A stretch of DNA of 35,173 nucleotides from an uncultured Prevotella sp. (GCA_934120735.1 CAKOVA010000018.1:1-35173); one strand, 5' to 3'; shown: positions 24,164 to 33,117, numbered from the stretch's first letter. Notes: generated from the sequence alone by a model not told the origin. A program made the numbers and translations.

Positions 24164-26217
24164 GCCTGTTGTTCGGTTTGATACGCCTCGAACAAGGCTT
24201 GCTGTGAGCGGAAAGGTTGCTCTCCTTCTGCGATGGGTTGTATTTCGTTGGTCCCCAATCCATCGATGAGCCGCCCATTGGTCGTGTCACGCATGCCATA
24301 CTCAACGGTGCGCAGCAGGTCTTGTTGCAGGTCTTGGTCGTAAACAGGTGTCATCACTTCGATGCGGTTGATGAGATTGCGTGGCATCCAGTCGGCCGAA
24401 CCCAGATAATATTTTGGTTTTCCGCCGTTGCAGAATATCAAAATGCGCGAATGTTCCAGGTATCTGTCAATGATGCCCACGGCCTTGATGTTCTCGCTCA
24501 TGCCTTTGACGCCAGGCACCAGTGAGCAGTTGCCGCGTAAGAGCAAGTCTATTTTCACGCCGGCTTGCGAGGCAGCGTAGAGCTTGTTAACGATATCAGG
24601 GTCGGTGATGTGGTTGATTTTAATCTTCACCCATGCCTCTTCCCCAGCCAAGGCATTCTTGATTTCGTTGTCGAGCATGCGGATGATGCGTGATTTCATT
24701 GAGTTGGGCGACACCATGAGTTCTCTGAAGCGTACTTGTGAGAAGGGTCTGTCGATGAAGTAGAACACCTTTTCCACCTCATTGACAATGCGTGGCCGCG
24801 CCGTCATCATGAGGTAGTCGGTATAGGTTTTGGCGTTTCCCTCGTGAAAGTTGCCAGTTCCAACACAAGCCAGATTGCCCTTGGTGGTCGTGATGTGCAA
24901 AAGTTTGGAATGAATCTTCAAACCTTCCACGCCAAAGATAACGTTCACGCCTTCTTCCTGCATGCGCTTGCTCCACTTGATATTGCTTTCTTCGTCGAAC
25001 CGAGCCAGTAACTCGACGACGGCCGTCACCTTCTTGCCGTTCTGTGCAGCGCAAATCAAGGCCTTCACCACCTTGGAATCTTTGGCCAAGCGATAGAGCG
25101 TGGTTTTGATTTCCTTGACTTCCGGGCGCAAGGCTGCTTCTCTCAACATGCGAATGTAGCCGTTGAACGAGTGGTAGGGTACATGGATGAAGCGGTCTTT
25201 CTGCCTGATGAGGTCGAAGATACTTTCTTCAGATAGGAATTCTGGCTTGAGTATTTGCGGCCATTTGGGATAACTCAACTTCTCATGACCCAGTGCCGGA
25301 AAGCCCATCAAGTCTTTATGATTTTGGTATCTGCCTGCTGCCAGCAAGGTGTCAAGCTCTTTCACGTGCAGGCGCTTCATCACCTTCTTTTTCAAGTCGG
25401 CAGGCATGTCCTTGTCATATACCATGCGTATGGCCTCACCGCGTTTCCTACTGTTCACCCCTATGGCGATGCGTTCCATAGCACCGTAATCAGCTTCGTT
25501 GTCAACCTCCATTTCCGCATCCTTGGTAAACTTGAAAGAATAAGCCTCGTAGGTACATTTTTTCAAACCGATGAAGATGAGGGGCAGGCAGTATCTAACG
25601 ACATCATCCAGGTACATGAAGTTCTCACAATTGTCCGAAGAGGGAATTTTCAGGAAGCGTCCATAGATTCTGTCGGGTATTTTGATGATGGCAAATTTTG
25701 TTTTGCGACTCATCTCTTCGGTTCTTTTCACGGCGAGATAGATGCGATTGTCTTCCAAAATACTGATGTCATCAATTTCTGAAAGCCAAATGGGATTGGT
25801 CGAACCGTTGAGCTTATCGTAATAAAATGCTTTCAAGAAAGCCTTCTGCTCCTCGTTAAGCTGCGTTTCGTCAAGCATTCGGATGTTGTGCTTTTCCAGT
25901 CCGGCGAACACATCCTTGATGGCATTGCCGTACTCAATGTTGTATTCTTCATTGAGTTTGTTGATGTGCTTGATGGTCTTCTTGATCATTTTCGCTGTCG
26001 CTGCCGAGACTTTCGTGCTTTCCAAAATCTTATTGAGTGATGCCATCCTTACTCGAAAGAATTCGTCCAGGTTGTTGGAATAGATGCCCAGGAACGACAA
26101 ACGCTCCAACAGAGGAACGGTGGGCTTTTGTGCTTCTTGCAGGATGCGGTGATTGAAATACATCCAGCTGATGTCTCTCTCGATGTAACGATGCTTCTTT
26201 TTTGTGCTTTGTGCCAT
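24160..26217 (-). CDS. ppk1: polyphosphate kinase 1
   Basis: PPK1 reversibly polymerises the gamma-phosphate of ATP into inorganic polyphosphate. The 685-residue protein has the N-domain start YIERDISWMYFNHRILQEA, with NLDEFFRVRMASL after it. The autophosphorylated histidine is H436 in LKIHSKLLHI (equivalent to E. coli H435) and the second active-site histidine is H589 in LEHSRIL. VGTGNFHEGNAKTYTDY and YYLGSADWMPRNL also match the phospholipase-D-like domains. Length is normal. The gene is between an LRR protein and ppx, so synthesis and breakdown of polyphosphate are controlled from one message. Confidence 0.96.
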   Translation of the reverse strand: MAQSTKKKHRYIERDISWMYFNHRILQEAQKPTVPLLERLSFLGIYSNNLDEFFRVRMASLNKILESTKVSAATAKMIKKTIKHINKLNEEYNIEYGNAIKDVFAGLEKHNIRMLDETQLNEEQKAFLKAFYYDKLNGSTNPIWLSEIDDISILEDNRIYLAVKRTEEMSRKTKFAIIKIPDRIYGRFLKIPSSDNCENFMYLDDVVRYCLPLIFIGLKKCTYEAYSFKFTKDAEMEVDNEADYGAMERIAIGVNSRKRGEAIRMVYDKDMPADLKKKVMKRLHVKELDTLLAAGRYQNHKDLMGFPALGHEKLSYPKWPQILKPEFLSEESIFDLIRQKDRFIHVPYHSFNGYIRMLREAALRPEVKEIKTTLYRLAKDSKVVKALICAAQNGKKVTAVVELLARFDEESNIKWSKRMQEEGVNVIFGVEGLKIHSKLLHITTTKGNLACVGTGNFHEGNAKTYTDYLMMTARPRIVNEVEKVFYFIDRPFSQVRFRELMVSPNSMKSRIIRMLDNEIKNALAGEEAWVKIKINHITDPDIVNKLYAASQAGVKIDLLLRGNCSLVPGVKGMSENIKAVGIIDRYLEHSRILIFCNGGKPKYYLGSADWMPRNLINRIEVMTPVYDQDLQQDLLRTVEYGMRDTTNGRLIDGLGTNEIQPIAEGEQPFRSQQALFEAYQTEQQA

Positions 26218-26270
26218 TTTTCGGGGGTAGTAACTGTTATTTTGTCGATTTTGATGAAGGTGAGCGTTCG

Positions 26271-27161
26271 TTAGGATTGCGGCGCTTGTTTCTGTTGGTC
26301 TTTACGTTCTGTGTTTTCTATCACGATGTCTTCCAGTTCCAGGGGGATATGCAACTGCTTGATGTATAGAGCCGAGGAACCTTCTGGGACGATGATTTTC
26401 TTCAGAGCGTCACAATTGGAAACGGATGTACGCGCAATGTGTTCTACGGTTCCTAAGAATGTCAGCTTCTTCAGTCGGTCACATTCAGCGAAGGCATGTG
26501 GTTCAACCATTCTGACCGAAGCTGGAAGGGTGACCTTTTCCAAGGCATCGCAATCGGAGAAAGCGTCACTGCCAATGACCTCTACCGTGTCGGGTATAAT
26601 CACTTTCTTCAACCTGCGGCGACGAGAAAAGGCAAAGTCTTGAATCTCCACCACGCCCTTCGGAATGATGACCATCGCCGCATCGGTCAGGCAGGCGATG
26701 AGTTTCTTGCGGTCGGCAGTGAACATCAGTTTGTTCTCAATGACGAAATGTTCTGATTTGCACACGATGTTTTCGCTGTTGAGGCCTACGAAAGGATTGT
26801 TGCCGAGGCTCTCAACAGAGGCCGGAATCACCAGCTTTTTCACGGACATGCATCGTGAAAAAGCCTCGTTGCCAATGAGTGTGACGGTTTCCGGGATGTT
26901 TACTTGCTCCAGGAAGGCGCATCCCCAGAAGGCGTCATCGTCAATTATCTCAGTCCCTTCGGGGATATCGTACGTGCCTTCCAGCGTTTTTACGGCCATG
27001 ATGACACGCTTTTGCTTCTTTGAATAGTATACGCCCTCGTCATCTTTCTTGGCTCCGGCCATCTTCTTGAGGGCAAGGTTCAAAACCAGATTCTCGAATT
27101 TGTCCTCCCGATCCAGGTGTTTCTTCAGGGCGTCTTTGATTAGTTTTTTATTCTCCTTCAT
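26271..27161 (-). CDS. leucine-rich repeat (LRR_5/BspA-type) protein, apparently cytoplasmic
   Basis: This 296-residue protein opens with a charged helical stretch (MKENKKLIKDALKKHLDREDKFENLV). From about residue 70 it has at least six BspA-like repeats of the form VxIPxTVxxIGxxAFxxCxxLKKVxIP, and a short Gln/Lys-rich tail follows. Most LRR_5 proteins in this phylum are secreted or surface bound; this one has no signal peptide or membrane segment, so it should stay in the cytoplasm. I chose the ATG at 27161; a TTG at 27173 would add four residues. It is the first gene of an operon with ppk and ppx (53-base gap to ppk). A role in binding a partner protein is likely, but which one is unknown. 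Confidence 0.85.
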   Translation of the reverse strand: MKENKKLIKDALKKHLDREDKFENLVLNLALKKMAGAKKDDEGVYYSKKQKRVIMAVKTLEGTYDIPEGTEIIDDDAFWGCAFLEQVNIPETVTLIGNEAFSRCMSVKKLVIPASVESLGNNPFVGLNSENIVCKSEHFVIENKLMFTADRKKLIACLTDAAMVIIPKGVVEIQDFAFSRRRRLKKVIIPDTVEVIGSDAFSDCDALEKVTLPASVRMVEPHAFAECDRLKKLTFLGTVEHIARTSVSNCDALKKIIVPEGSSALYIKQLHIPLELEDIVIENTERKDQQKQAPQS

Positions 27162-27184
27162 ACAAATAGTCAATTAGTTCAGTG

Positions 27185-27192
27185 CAAAAATA
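27185..27192 (-). promoter_or_regulatory. -7 promoter box for LRR-ppk-ppx
   Basis: The minus strand reads TATTTTTG, matching TAnnTTTG, about 24 bases before the LRR start codon. No clear -33 element is visible. The stretch 27193-27452 has no gene or other structure I recognise. Confidence 0.5.
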
Positions 27193-27452
27193 CCATATAT
27201 TAACGAAATACAGTTGTATTGTTTTTTACAATTCTGTTACATTCGTGCAACAATTAGAAGTTCTTTATGTTATTTTCAAGGTCGTAAGGTTACAAATCTG
27301 TGGTACTACATCATGTAAATGTAAAAATATGTATTCTACTGGTGTCTATCTGTTTCATGTACAGTGGCGTCTATGTTGCCTATTCTCGTCTTGTCGGACG
27401 TATGAAATCATGGCGAACAAATTGTGTGAATAATCTTGACAAAGCACCTCTC

Positions 27453-27508
27453 CATATTTGGCGTATTTGCAACCAACCCCGCCTCAGGTTGCAAATAAGC
27501 CGAAAATG
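27453..27508 (+). repeat. interspersed palindromic element (hairpin B)
   Basis: CATATTTGGCGTATTTGCAACC pairs almost fully with the downstream GGTTGCAAATAAGCCGAAAATG, around a loop of about 13 bases. TTTTTATAgcatGTTGATAAT follows, as at hairpins A and C. It lies in the 930-base gap between the divergent LRR and DJ-1 genes. Confidence 0.7.
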
Positions 27509-27592
27509 AAGCGGTTTTTATAGCATGTTGATAATCAAGTTTTTGTAGATATGAGCTGTCTATTTGCGGCTTGTTTTCACGTCCCAGCAAGC

Positions 27593-27768
27593 CAATAGCA
27601 TGTCTTTTGCGGTGCAATTGCTATGCTTTTGGCGTTCAATAGCATGGTTCTAAGGGTGAAAAGTGGTGCATATTGGCGGGTAATATCATCGTTTTTGGGG
27701 CGAAAACCACTGTTTTGAGGCAAAAAAGCTCCTTGCTTTCATCCGTCAGGCCTATTGTTTTTCTCCAG
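27593..27768 (+). repeat. degenerate 22-base periodic array (copy B)
   Basis: Eight consecutive 22-base units start at 27593, 27615, 27637, 27659, 27681, 27703, 27725 and 27747. Unit openings include CAATAGCATGTCTTTTGCGG, CAATTGCTATGCTTTTGGCG, CAATAGCATGG and TAATATCATCGTTTTTGGGG. The shared pattern is an A-rich start, CAT or ATTG near positions 7-11, then a T run and GG. A further similar unit lies one array-step earlier (TGTCTATTTGCGG at 27557), and weaker units may continue to about 27856. It sits about 85 bases after hairpin B. No protein is encoded, since 22 is not a multiple of three. Confidence 0.65.
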
Positions 27769-28024
27769 AATGAGAATTGCGAAGGGCCGTTTTTGGGCCG
27801 TTTTTTGGTAAAAAAGTTGGATATTTTCAGTCTGCATGCGACGGGCGAAGCGTATCTTTTTTTGCGTTGATGTTATTCGTTGTAAGAACCTCTGTTTTAC
27901 AAAGGTGCATCGAAATGTCGCTGCGTGTTTAAAGGAAAGGATGACGAATCTAAAACAACGTTAACCTGCGTCAATCATTTCCAAATGACAAGACGTGTGA
28001 TGCGCAGCATTGAAATATTTTTAT

Positions 28025-28032
28025 TATATTTG
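28025..28032 (+). promoter_or_regulatory. -7 promoter box for the DJ-1-ispD-recG group
   Basis: TATATTTG matches TAnnTTTG, about 60 bases before the DJ-1 gene start. A TTG lies 20 bases upstream of the TTG in the box. Confidence 0.55.
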
Positions 28033-28091
28033 CAATGACAATTATTAAATAGCTAACCAAGGGGTTCAAAAGGCTCCTAAACATAACAAAT

Positions 28092-28658
28092 ATGGCAAAG
28101 ATATATGAATTTTTGGCCAATGGTTTCGAAGAAGTTGAAGCCTTGGCACCCGTAGACATTTTCCGCAGAGCCGGCGTTGAAATCCAGACAGTGAGCGTTA
28201 CAGGCTCCGAGTGGGTGGAGTCTTCCCATGGCGTAACCATCAAGGCCGACGTGAAATTTGAAGACATGCACAACTTTGACGATGCCGACATGCTGATGCT
28301 TCCTGGCGGTATGCCCGGCGCAACCAATCTGAATGAGCATGCGGGCGTGAGAGAAACACTGCTGGCACATAATGCCAAGGGCAAGCATATTGGTGCCATC
28401 TGTGCCGCACCGATGGTATTAGGTAGCTTAGGACTGCTGAAAGGACGCAAGGCTACATGTTATCCAGGATTCGAGAAGTACCTCGAGGGTGCTGAATACA
28501 CAGCCGAATTGTTCACCATCGACGGCAACATCATCACGGGAGAGGGTCCTGCTGCGACGTTCCCATACGCATACGAGATTTTGAAGATGTTCGTGGGTGA
28601 GGCGAAGACGAAGGAGTTGCAGCAACAGATGCTATACGACCGTTTGATGGGACGGTGA
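28092..28658 (+). CDS. DJ-1/PfpI family protein (YajL/ThiJ type)
   Basis: This 188-residue cytoplasmic protein has the complete DJ-1 fold. E14 lies in GFEEVEALAP (the acidic residue that tunes the reactive cysteine), and the nucleophile elbow GAICAAPMVLG carries C104. PGGMPGATNL sits before it and TGEGPAATFPYAYEI near the end. Family members act as chaperones or protein deglycases or sense oxidation; the exact activity is debated and not assigned here. Length is normal. It is followed after 42 bases by ispD and seems to head a plus-strand group with ispD and recG. Confidence 0.93.
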   Translation: MAKIYEFLANGFEEVEALAPVDIFRRAGVEIQTVSVTGSEWVESSHGVTIKADVKFEDMHNFDDADMLMLPGGMPGATNLNEHAGVRETLLAHNAKGKHIGAICAAPMVLGSLGLLKGRKATCYPGFEKYLEGAEYTAELFTIDGNIITGEGPAATFPYAYEILKMFVGEAKTKELQQQMLYDRLMGR

Positions 28659-28663
28659 GGAAA

Positions 28664-28703
28664 AACTCACCAACTCATGAACTCACGAACTCATGAACTC
28701 ATG
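28664..28703 (+). repeat. 8-base tandem repeat overlapping the ispD start
   Basis: Five units of AACTCATG or close variants run end to end: AACTCACC, AACTCATG, AACTCACG, AACTCATG, AACTCATG. The ATG of the last unit (28701) is the ispD start. Other ATGs lie at 28677 (in frame) and 28693 (out of frame). Confidence 0.85.
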
Positions 28704-29462
28704 AACTATATCATCATTGTAGCCGGAGGAAAAGGCCTTCGTATGGGAAGCGACACGCCGAAACAGTTTCTGTCCATCGGTGGGAAGCCTGTTCTGATGC
28801 GCACCATCGAGCGTTTTTACCAATACAGCAAAGAGCTGAATGTCATCGTGGTGTTGCCTCGCGAACAACAAGCTCAATGGAGAGCACTGTGTGAGCGTCA
28901 CCACTTTGACCTTGCGCACACCATCGCAGATGGAGGAAGCACGCGCTATGAATCGTGTCAGAACGGTTTGGCGGCCATTCCCGATGATGCCGATGGCGTG
29001 GTAGGCTTCCATGATGGCGTTCGTCCGTTTGTGTCGGTCGAAGTTATCGAGTGTTGTTTTGAAACAGCCCGAGTCGAAAAGGCCGTCATCCCCACACTAC
29101 CCGTGACCGACACCCTGCGCCACATTGACGGACAAGGAGGCGGAAAGAACGTGCTGCGCAGCGAGTATCGTATCGTACAGACACCGCAAGTTTTTGACAT
29201 CGCCTTGGCCAAGCGAGCCTTCGGACAGTCTGACCGGGAATCGTTCACCGACGATGCTTCGGTGATTGAGGCACTCGGTCACAGCGTCAGCATGGTAGAC
29301 GGCAACCGGGAGAACATCAAGATCACCACGCCCTTTGATCTCGTTCTTGCCGAAACCATGCTTCAGCACGGCCAAACGCCCCACGATAACGCTGGAGAAA
29401 TAGGGGAATGTGGCAGTAAGCACTCTGCACAAGAACCAACAGAAGCTGACCAAAGAGGGTAA
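28701..29462 (+). CDS. ispD: 2-C-methyl-D-erythritol 4-phosphate cytidylyltransferase
   Basis: IspD transfers CMP from CTP to methylerythritol 4-phosphate, the third step of the MEP pathway, following Dxr (7567-8721). The CTP-binding motif [19 protein letters not shown] is at about residues 4-22. [18 protein letters not shown] and RTPQVF-type [10 protein letters not shown] and [14 protein letters not shown] follow in order. With the ATG at 28701 it has 253 residues. About 35 residues after the normal end (AETMLQ) form a low-complexity tail ([26 protein letters not shown]). The ATG at 28677 would add eight residues read from the 8-base repeat. RecG follows after 20 bases. Confidence 0.95.
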   Translation: MNYIIIVAGGKGLRMGSDTPKQFLSIGGKPVLMRTIERFYQYSKELNVIVVLPREQQAQWRALCERHHFDLAHTIADGGSTRYESCQNGLAAIPDDADGVVGFHDGVRPFVSVEVIECCFETARVEKAVIPTLPVTDTLRHIDGQGGGKNVLRSEYRIVQTPQVFDIALAKRAFGQSDRESFTDDASVIEALGHSVSMVDGNRENIKITTPFDLVLAETMLQHGQTPHDNAGEIGECGSKHSAQEPTEADQRG

Positions 29463-29482
29463 GTTCTTATTAAATTGAAACC

Positions 29483-31585
29483 ATGTCATCCATACTCGAG
29501 CAAGATATCAAATACCTACCTGGGGTTGGACCCAAGCGTAAGGCGATATTGGAGAAAGAGGCCAACATCGCTACCTGGGGCGATTTGCTTGAGTATTATC
29601 CTTACAAATACGTTGACAGAAGCCGCATCTACCGCATCATCGATTTGCAAGGGGACCTGCCTTTCGTACAACTCAAAGGCAAGATTCTGAGCTTTGAAGA
29701 GTTCACCATGAGTCCGAGGAAGAAGCGAGTAGTGGCTCATTTCAGTGATGGCACTGGCATTGCCGACCTTGTTTGGTTTCAAGGCACACAATATGTTTAC
29801 AAGAATTATAAGGTAAACGAAGAATACATCGTTTTCGGCAGGCCAACCATCTATGGCGGGAGATACCAGTTTGCGCATCCTGACATCGACAAAGTTGCCG
29901 ATATCCAGCTGTCCGAAATGGGCATGCAACCCTATTACATGACGACAGAGCGCATGAAAAAGTCGGGATTGCAGTCGCATGCCATTGAGAAACTCACCAA
30001 GACGCTGGTTGATAAGCTCGGCGAAAACGACCTACCCGAAACGCTTCCTCCATACATTACGGAGCCTCTGCATCTTATTTCACGCGCCGAGGCCATGACA
30101 AAGATTCATTATCCAAAGAGTCTTGATGACGTGCAGCGTGCCCAACTACGCCTCAAGTTTGAAGAATTGTTTTACGTTCAGCTCAACATTCTGCGCTATG
30201 CCAACGACCGGAAGCGCAAGTGCCAGGGCTACGTTTTCAACCATGTGGGGCCACAGTTTCATCACTTTTACAAGAATAACCTGCCTTTTGAGTTGACAAA
30301 CGCACAGAAACGGGTGATGCACGAGATACGTAAGGACATGACAACCGGCCGACAAATGAACCGGTTGGTGCAGGGTGACGTGGGTTCTGGCAAGACACTG
30401 GTGGCCCTAATGTCCATGCTCATTGCCATTGACAATGGTTATCAGGCGTGCATGATGGCCCCTACGGAGATTCTGGCTGAACAACATTTTGCCACCATCA
30501 AGAAGTTTTTAGGGGGAATGGACGTACGTGTTGAACTGCTCACGGGTATGGTGAAGGGCAAAAAACGCAACGAAGTGTTCCACGGATTGCTCACTGGAGA
30601 GGTTCACATTTTGGTGGGAACGCATGCAGTTATCGAAGATAACGTGCGATTTTCACACCTAGGAATGGCCGTTGTCGACGAGCAACACCGGTTTGGCGTG
30701 GCACAAAGAGCCAAGTTGTGGGGTAAGAGCGAACGCCCACCCCATATCCTTGTCATGACGGCGACACCCATTCCGCGCACTTTGGCCATGACCATTTATG
30801 GCGATTTGGACGTAAGTGTCATCGATGAATTGCCTCCTGGGCGTAAACCCATACAGACTATTCATCAATACGACAATCAGATGACGAGCTTGTATCAAGG
30901 CATACGGAAGCAAATCCAACAGGGCAGACAGGTATATATCGTCTTTCCGCTGATCACTGAGAGCGAGAAAATTGATCTGAAAAACCTGGAAGCAGGGTTC
31001 GAATCGCTATGTACGATCTTCCCAGACTTTAAACACAGCAAGGTACATGGCAAGATGAAGCCGAAAGAAAAGGATGCTGAAATGCAGAAGTTCAGTCGTG
31101 GAGAAACCCAAATTCTGGTGGCCACTACGGTGATAGAGGTGGGTGTTGACGTGCCAAACGCCTCGGTCATGGTGATTCTCGATGCCCAACGGTTTGGGCT
31201 GTCGCAGCTACACCAGCTCAGAGGACGTGTGGGACGAGGTGCCGATCAGAGTTATTGCATCTTGGTAACCAGTCACAAGTTGTCGAAAGAAACCCGCAGA
31301 CGCATTGACATCATGTGCGAAACCTGCGATGGTTTTCAGATTGCAGAGGCCGATTTGAAGCTCCGTGGACCGGGTGATCTAGAAGGTACGCAGCAAAGTG
31401 GCATAGCCTTCGACCTCAAGATTGCCGACATTGCACGCGATGGACAAATCATACAGCTCGCTCGCGATGAAGCACAGAAGATTATAGAGGCCGATCCTCT
31501 TTGCGAAAAGACAGAATATAGCATGCTTTGGAATAGGCTCAACGAGCTAAGAAAGACCAATATCAACTGGGCATCAATATCTTAG
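29483..31585 (+). CDS. recG: ATP-dependent DNA helicase RecG
   Basis: RecG is a double-stranded DNA translocase that remodels stalled forks and Holliday junctions. The 700-residue protein has the N-terminal wedge/OB domain (PGVGPKRKAILEKEA at 13-27, then the OB fold to about 150). Walker A GDVGSGKT is at 298-305, the Walker B-type DEQH box at 399-402 and MTATPIPRTLA after it. The second helicase half has VATTVIEVGVDVPNA and QLRGRVGRG. The C-terminal TRG-like segment LRGPGDLEGTQQSG is present. Length is normal and the start is secure. It is the last gene of the DJ-1-ispD-recG group; no clear terminator follows. Confidence 0.97.
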   Translation: MSSILEQDIKYLPGVGPKRKAILEKEANIATWGDLLEYYPYKYVDRSRIYRIIDLQGDLPFVQLKGKILSFEEFTMSPRKKRVVAHFSDGTGIADLVWFQGTQYVYKNYKVNEEYIVFGRPTIYGGRYQFAHPDIDKVADIQLSEMGMQPYYMTTERMKKSGLQSHAIEKLTKTLVDKLGENDLPETLPPYITEPLHLISRAEAMTKIHYPKSLDDVQRAQLRLKFEELFYVQLNILRYANDRKRKCQGYVFNHVGPQFHHFYKNNLPFELTNAQKRVMHEIRKDMTTGRQMNRLVQGDVGSGKTLVALMSMLIAIDNGYQACMMAPTEILAEQHFATIKKFLGGMDVRVELLTGMVKGKKRNEVFHGLLTGEVHILVGTHAVIEDNVRFSHLGMAVVDEQHRFGVAQRAKLWGKSERPPHILVMTATPIPRTLAMTIYGDLDVSVIDELPPGRKPIQTIHQYDNQMTSLYQGIRKQIQQGRQVYIVFPLITESEKIDLKNLEAGFESLCTIFPDFKHSKVHGKMKPKEKDAEMQKFSRGETQILVATTVIEVGVDVPNASVMVILDAQRFGLSQLHQLRGRVGRGADQSYCILVTSHKLSKETRRRIDIMCETCDGFQIAEADLKLRGPGDLEGTQQSGIAFDLKIADIARDGQIIQLARDEAQKIIEADPLCEKTEYSMLWNRLNELRKTNINWASIS

Positions 31586-31665
31586 CAGTTGTTTGTATTT
31601 ATTACAAGTTAGTTAAAGTCATTATAAATTCTGTTAATAACGTAACAACTTTGCAATATAATCGT

Positions 31666-31673
31666 TATATTTG
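31666..31673 (+). promoter_or_regulatory. -7 promoter box for the M23 peptidase gene
   Basis: TATATTTG matches TAnnTTTG, and ACTTTGC lies upstream with its TTTG 20 bases from the TTTG of the box. The start codon is about 105 bases on, so the leader is fairly long. Confidence 0.55.
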
Positions 31674-31778
31674 CACAACCATTTTTTAAAGTTGAAGGAT
31701 TTCTTACAGCATCTGGTAAATCTTTAAAAAACATTTTTGATTAGCTCTTTTGGGAGACCTAAAACTAACAAAATTTGT

Positions 31779-32729
31779 ATGGCATTTATAAACAAGATAA
31801 AAACATTTGCTTTTATTGCAGTCTTTGGGGCAATCGCTCAATCAGCAACAGCGCAAGATTTACTTGCCAAACAGGCTCCCGTAGACCGGAAGATGAAAGC
31901 CGTAGATACGCTTTTGCTGCATAGCATCATTGAAAAAGAAAATACAGAGTCACCTGCTGCCCAGCTGTATAACGAATGGAATAACCGTTATGCACACCGT
32001 GCGACAGCTCTTCCCGATTCATTCAAGATAGATCTTCGTCACTTCCACATGCCCACACCCAGCCGGGTTGTGACGAGTAACTTCGGTTCTCGTTGGGGAC
32101 GTCAACACAAAGGCTTGGACATTAAGGTGTACATCGGAGATACAATCCGTGCTGCTTTCAGTGGCAAAGTACGCATTGTTCGTTATGAGGCACGCGGATA
32201 TGGTAACTATATCGTCATCCGACACAACAACGGACTGGAGACTATCTACGGTCACTTGTCAAAACAATTAGTGCAAGAGAATCAAGAAGTACGAGCTGGC
32301 GACGTGATAGGACTGGGTGGGAACACGGGTAGAAGTACCGGATCTCACCTTCATTTTGAAACAAGATTATGCGGTGTGGCTCTGAATCCTGCACTCCTGT
32401 TTGACTTCCGAGCGCAAGATGTCACAGGCGATTTCTACACATTCAGAAACTCTTCCTATCAACGAGAGTCATCAGAAGCTACCCGTTTGCGTGGCGTAGT
32501 AAGAAACGGAAGATATACACCTGAAGAGGTTCGTGGCGAATTAGCCTACAAAAAGGACGATAATGACATGGTCAACCCTACTCAGGTACAATACCATAAG
32601 GTAATGGCAGGCGAAACTCTCTCCTCGATTGCGCGTAAACGCGGTGTAACGGTTGAGCAGATTTGTAGGCTGAGCCATATCAGTAAATCAGCGAAGCTTA
32701 AGCCAGGAAGCATCTTGAGATATTCTTAA
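31779..32729 (+). CDS. M23 family metallopeptidase with LysM domain
   Basis: This secreted cell-wall endopeptidase probably cuts peptide cross-links in peptidoglycan. The 316-residue protein has a signal peptide (hydrophobic 9-20, cut near SATA-Q at residue 25-26). The M23 domain has all zinc and catalytic residues: H110 and D114 in RQHKGLDIK, H159 in YGHL, and H190 and H192 in SHLHFE. A LysM domain occupies about 270-316 (YHKVMAGETLSSIARKRGVTVEQI). Intact catalytic residues argue for an active enzyme rather than an EnvC-like activator. I chose the ATG at 31779 because it starts directly before the signal peptide. It has its own promoter and terminator. Confidence 0.93.
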   Translation: MAFINKIKTFAFIAVFGAIAQSATAQDLLAKQAPVDRKMKAVDTLLLHSIIEKENTESPAAQLYNEWNNRYAHRATALPDSFKIDLRHFHMPTPSRVVTSNFGSRWGRQHKGLDIKVYIGDTIRAAFSGKVRIVRYEARGYGNYIVIRHNNGLETIYGHLSKQLVQENQEVRAGDVIGLGGNTGRSTGSHLHFETRLCGVALNPALLFDFRAQDVTGDFYTFRNSSYQRESSEATRLRGVVRNGRYTPEEVRGELAYKKDDNDMVNPTQVQYHKVMAGETLSSIARKRGVTVEQICRLSHISKSAKLKPGSILRYS

Positions 32730-32828
32730 CATCGGAATACGATACGGATAAACAACAGATTAACGTTCACTTGAGCAAAAAAGGCCATATCATCTGGCCG
32801 ATATAAAACCACAAGAAAACATCACAAT

Positions 32829-32864
32829 AACAGTTCTTTCTAGTACGGAGGAGCTGTTTTTTTT
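32829..32864 (+). terminator. intrinsic terminator after the M23 gene
   Basis: AACAGTTCTTTC pairs over twelve positions with GGAGGAGCTGTT, including three G-T pairs, around the six-base loop TAGTAC. A run of T follows. A separate small hairpin GGCCA-tatcatc-TGGCC lies nearer the stop. Confidence 0.8.
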
Positions 32865-32976
32865 ATTTCAACGCAGGAAACATTGCCCTCTATTCCTTAA
32901 CAGATTCATCGAAAAAATAGTGAATCAATCGGGTTAAATTAATATAATATGTACGAGAACATTGCTGTATTATGTA

Positions 32977-32984
32977 TATCTTTG
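32977..32984 (+). promoter_or_regulatory. possible -7 promoter box for the amylase gene
   Basis: TATCTTTG matches TAnnTTTG, with an ATTGC about 20 bases upstream. The start codon is 234 bases away, giving an unusually long leader for this window. I see no gene in it. Confidence 0.45.
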
Positions 32985-33117
32985 TATGGTACAATCCACA
33001 AGACGACGACAATATGAAGGTCTTTCAGTCACCATGAAGGGGGCTTTTGTGCATATTTTTGAAAAAGACGCCAACCAAGCAACCCATCCGAGTGAATGAA
33101 AACGTTTAAAACCCCAT

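Noticed and set aside
27593..27768. CRISPR array
   Set aside because: The units are only 22 bases long, degenerate, and directly adjacent without separate spacers of even length. No cas gene is in the window.
27181..27870. Small proteins in the large LRR/DJ-1 gap
   Set aside because: Short open frames at 27182-27433 and 27673-27870 lack start context and domain features, and one lies over the periodic array.
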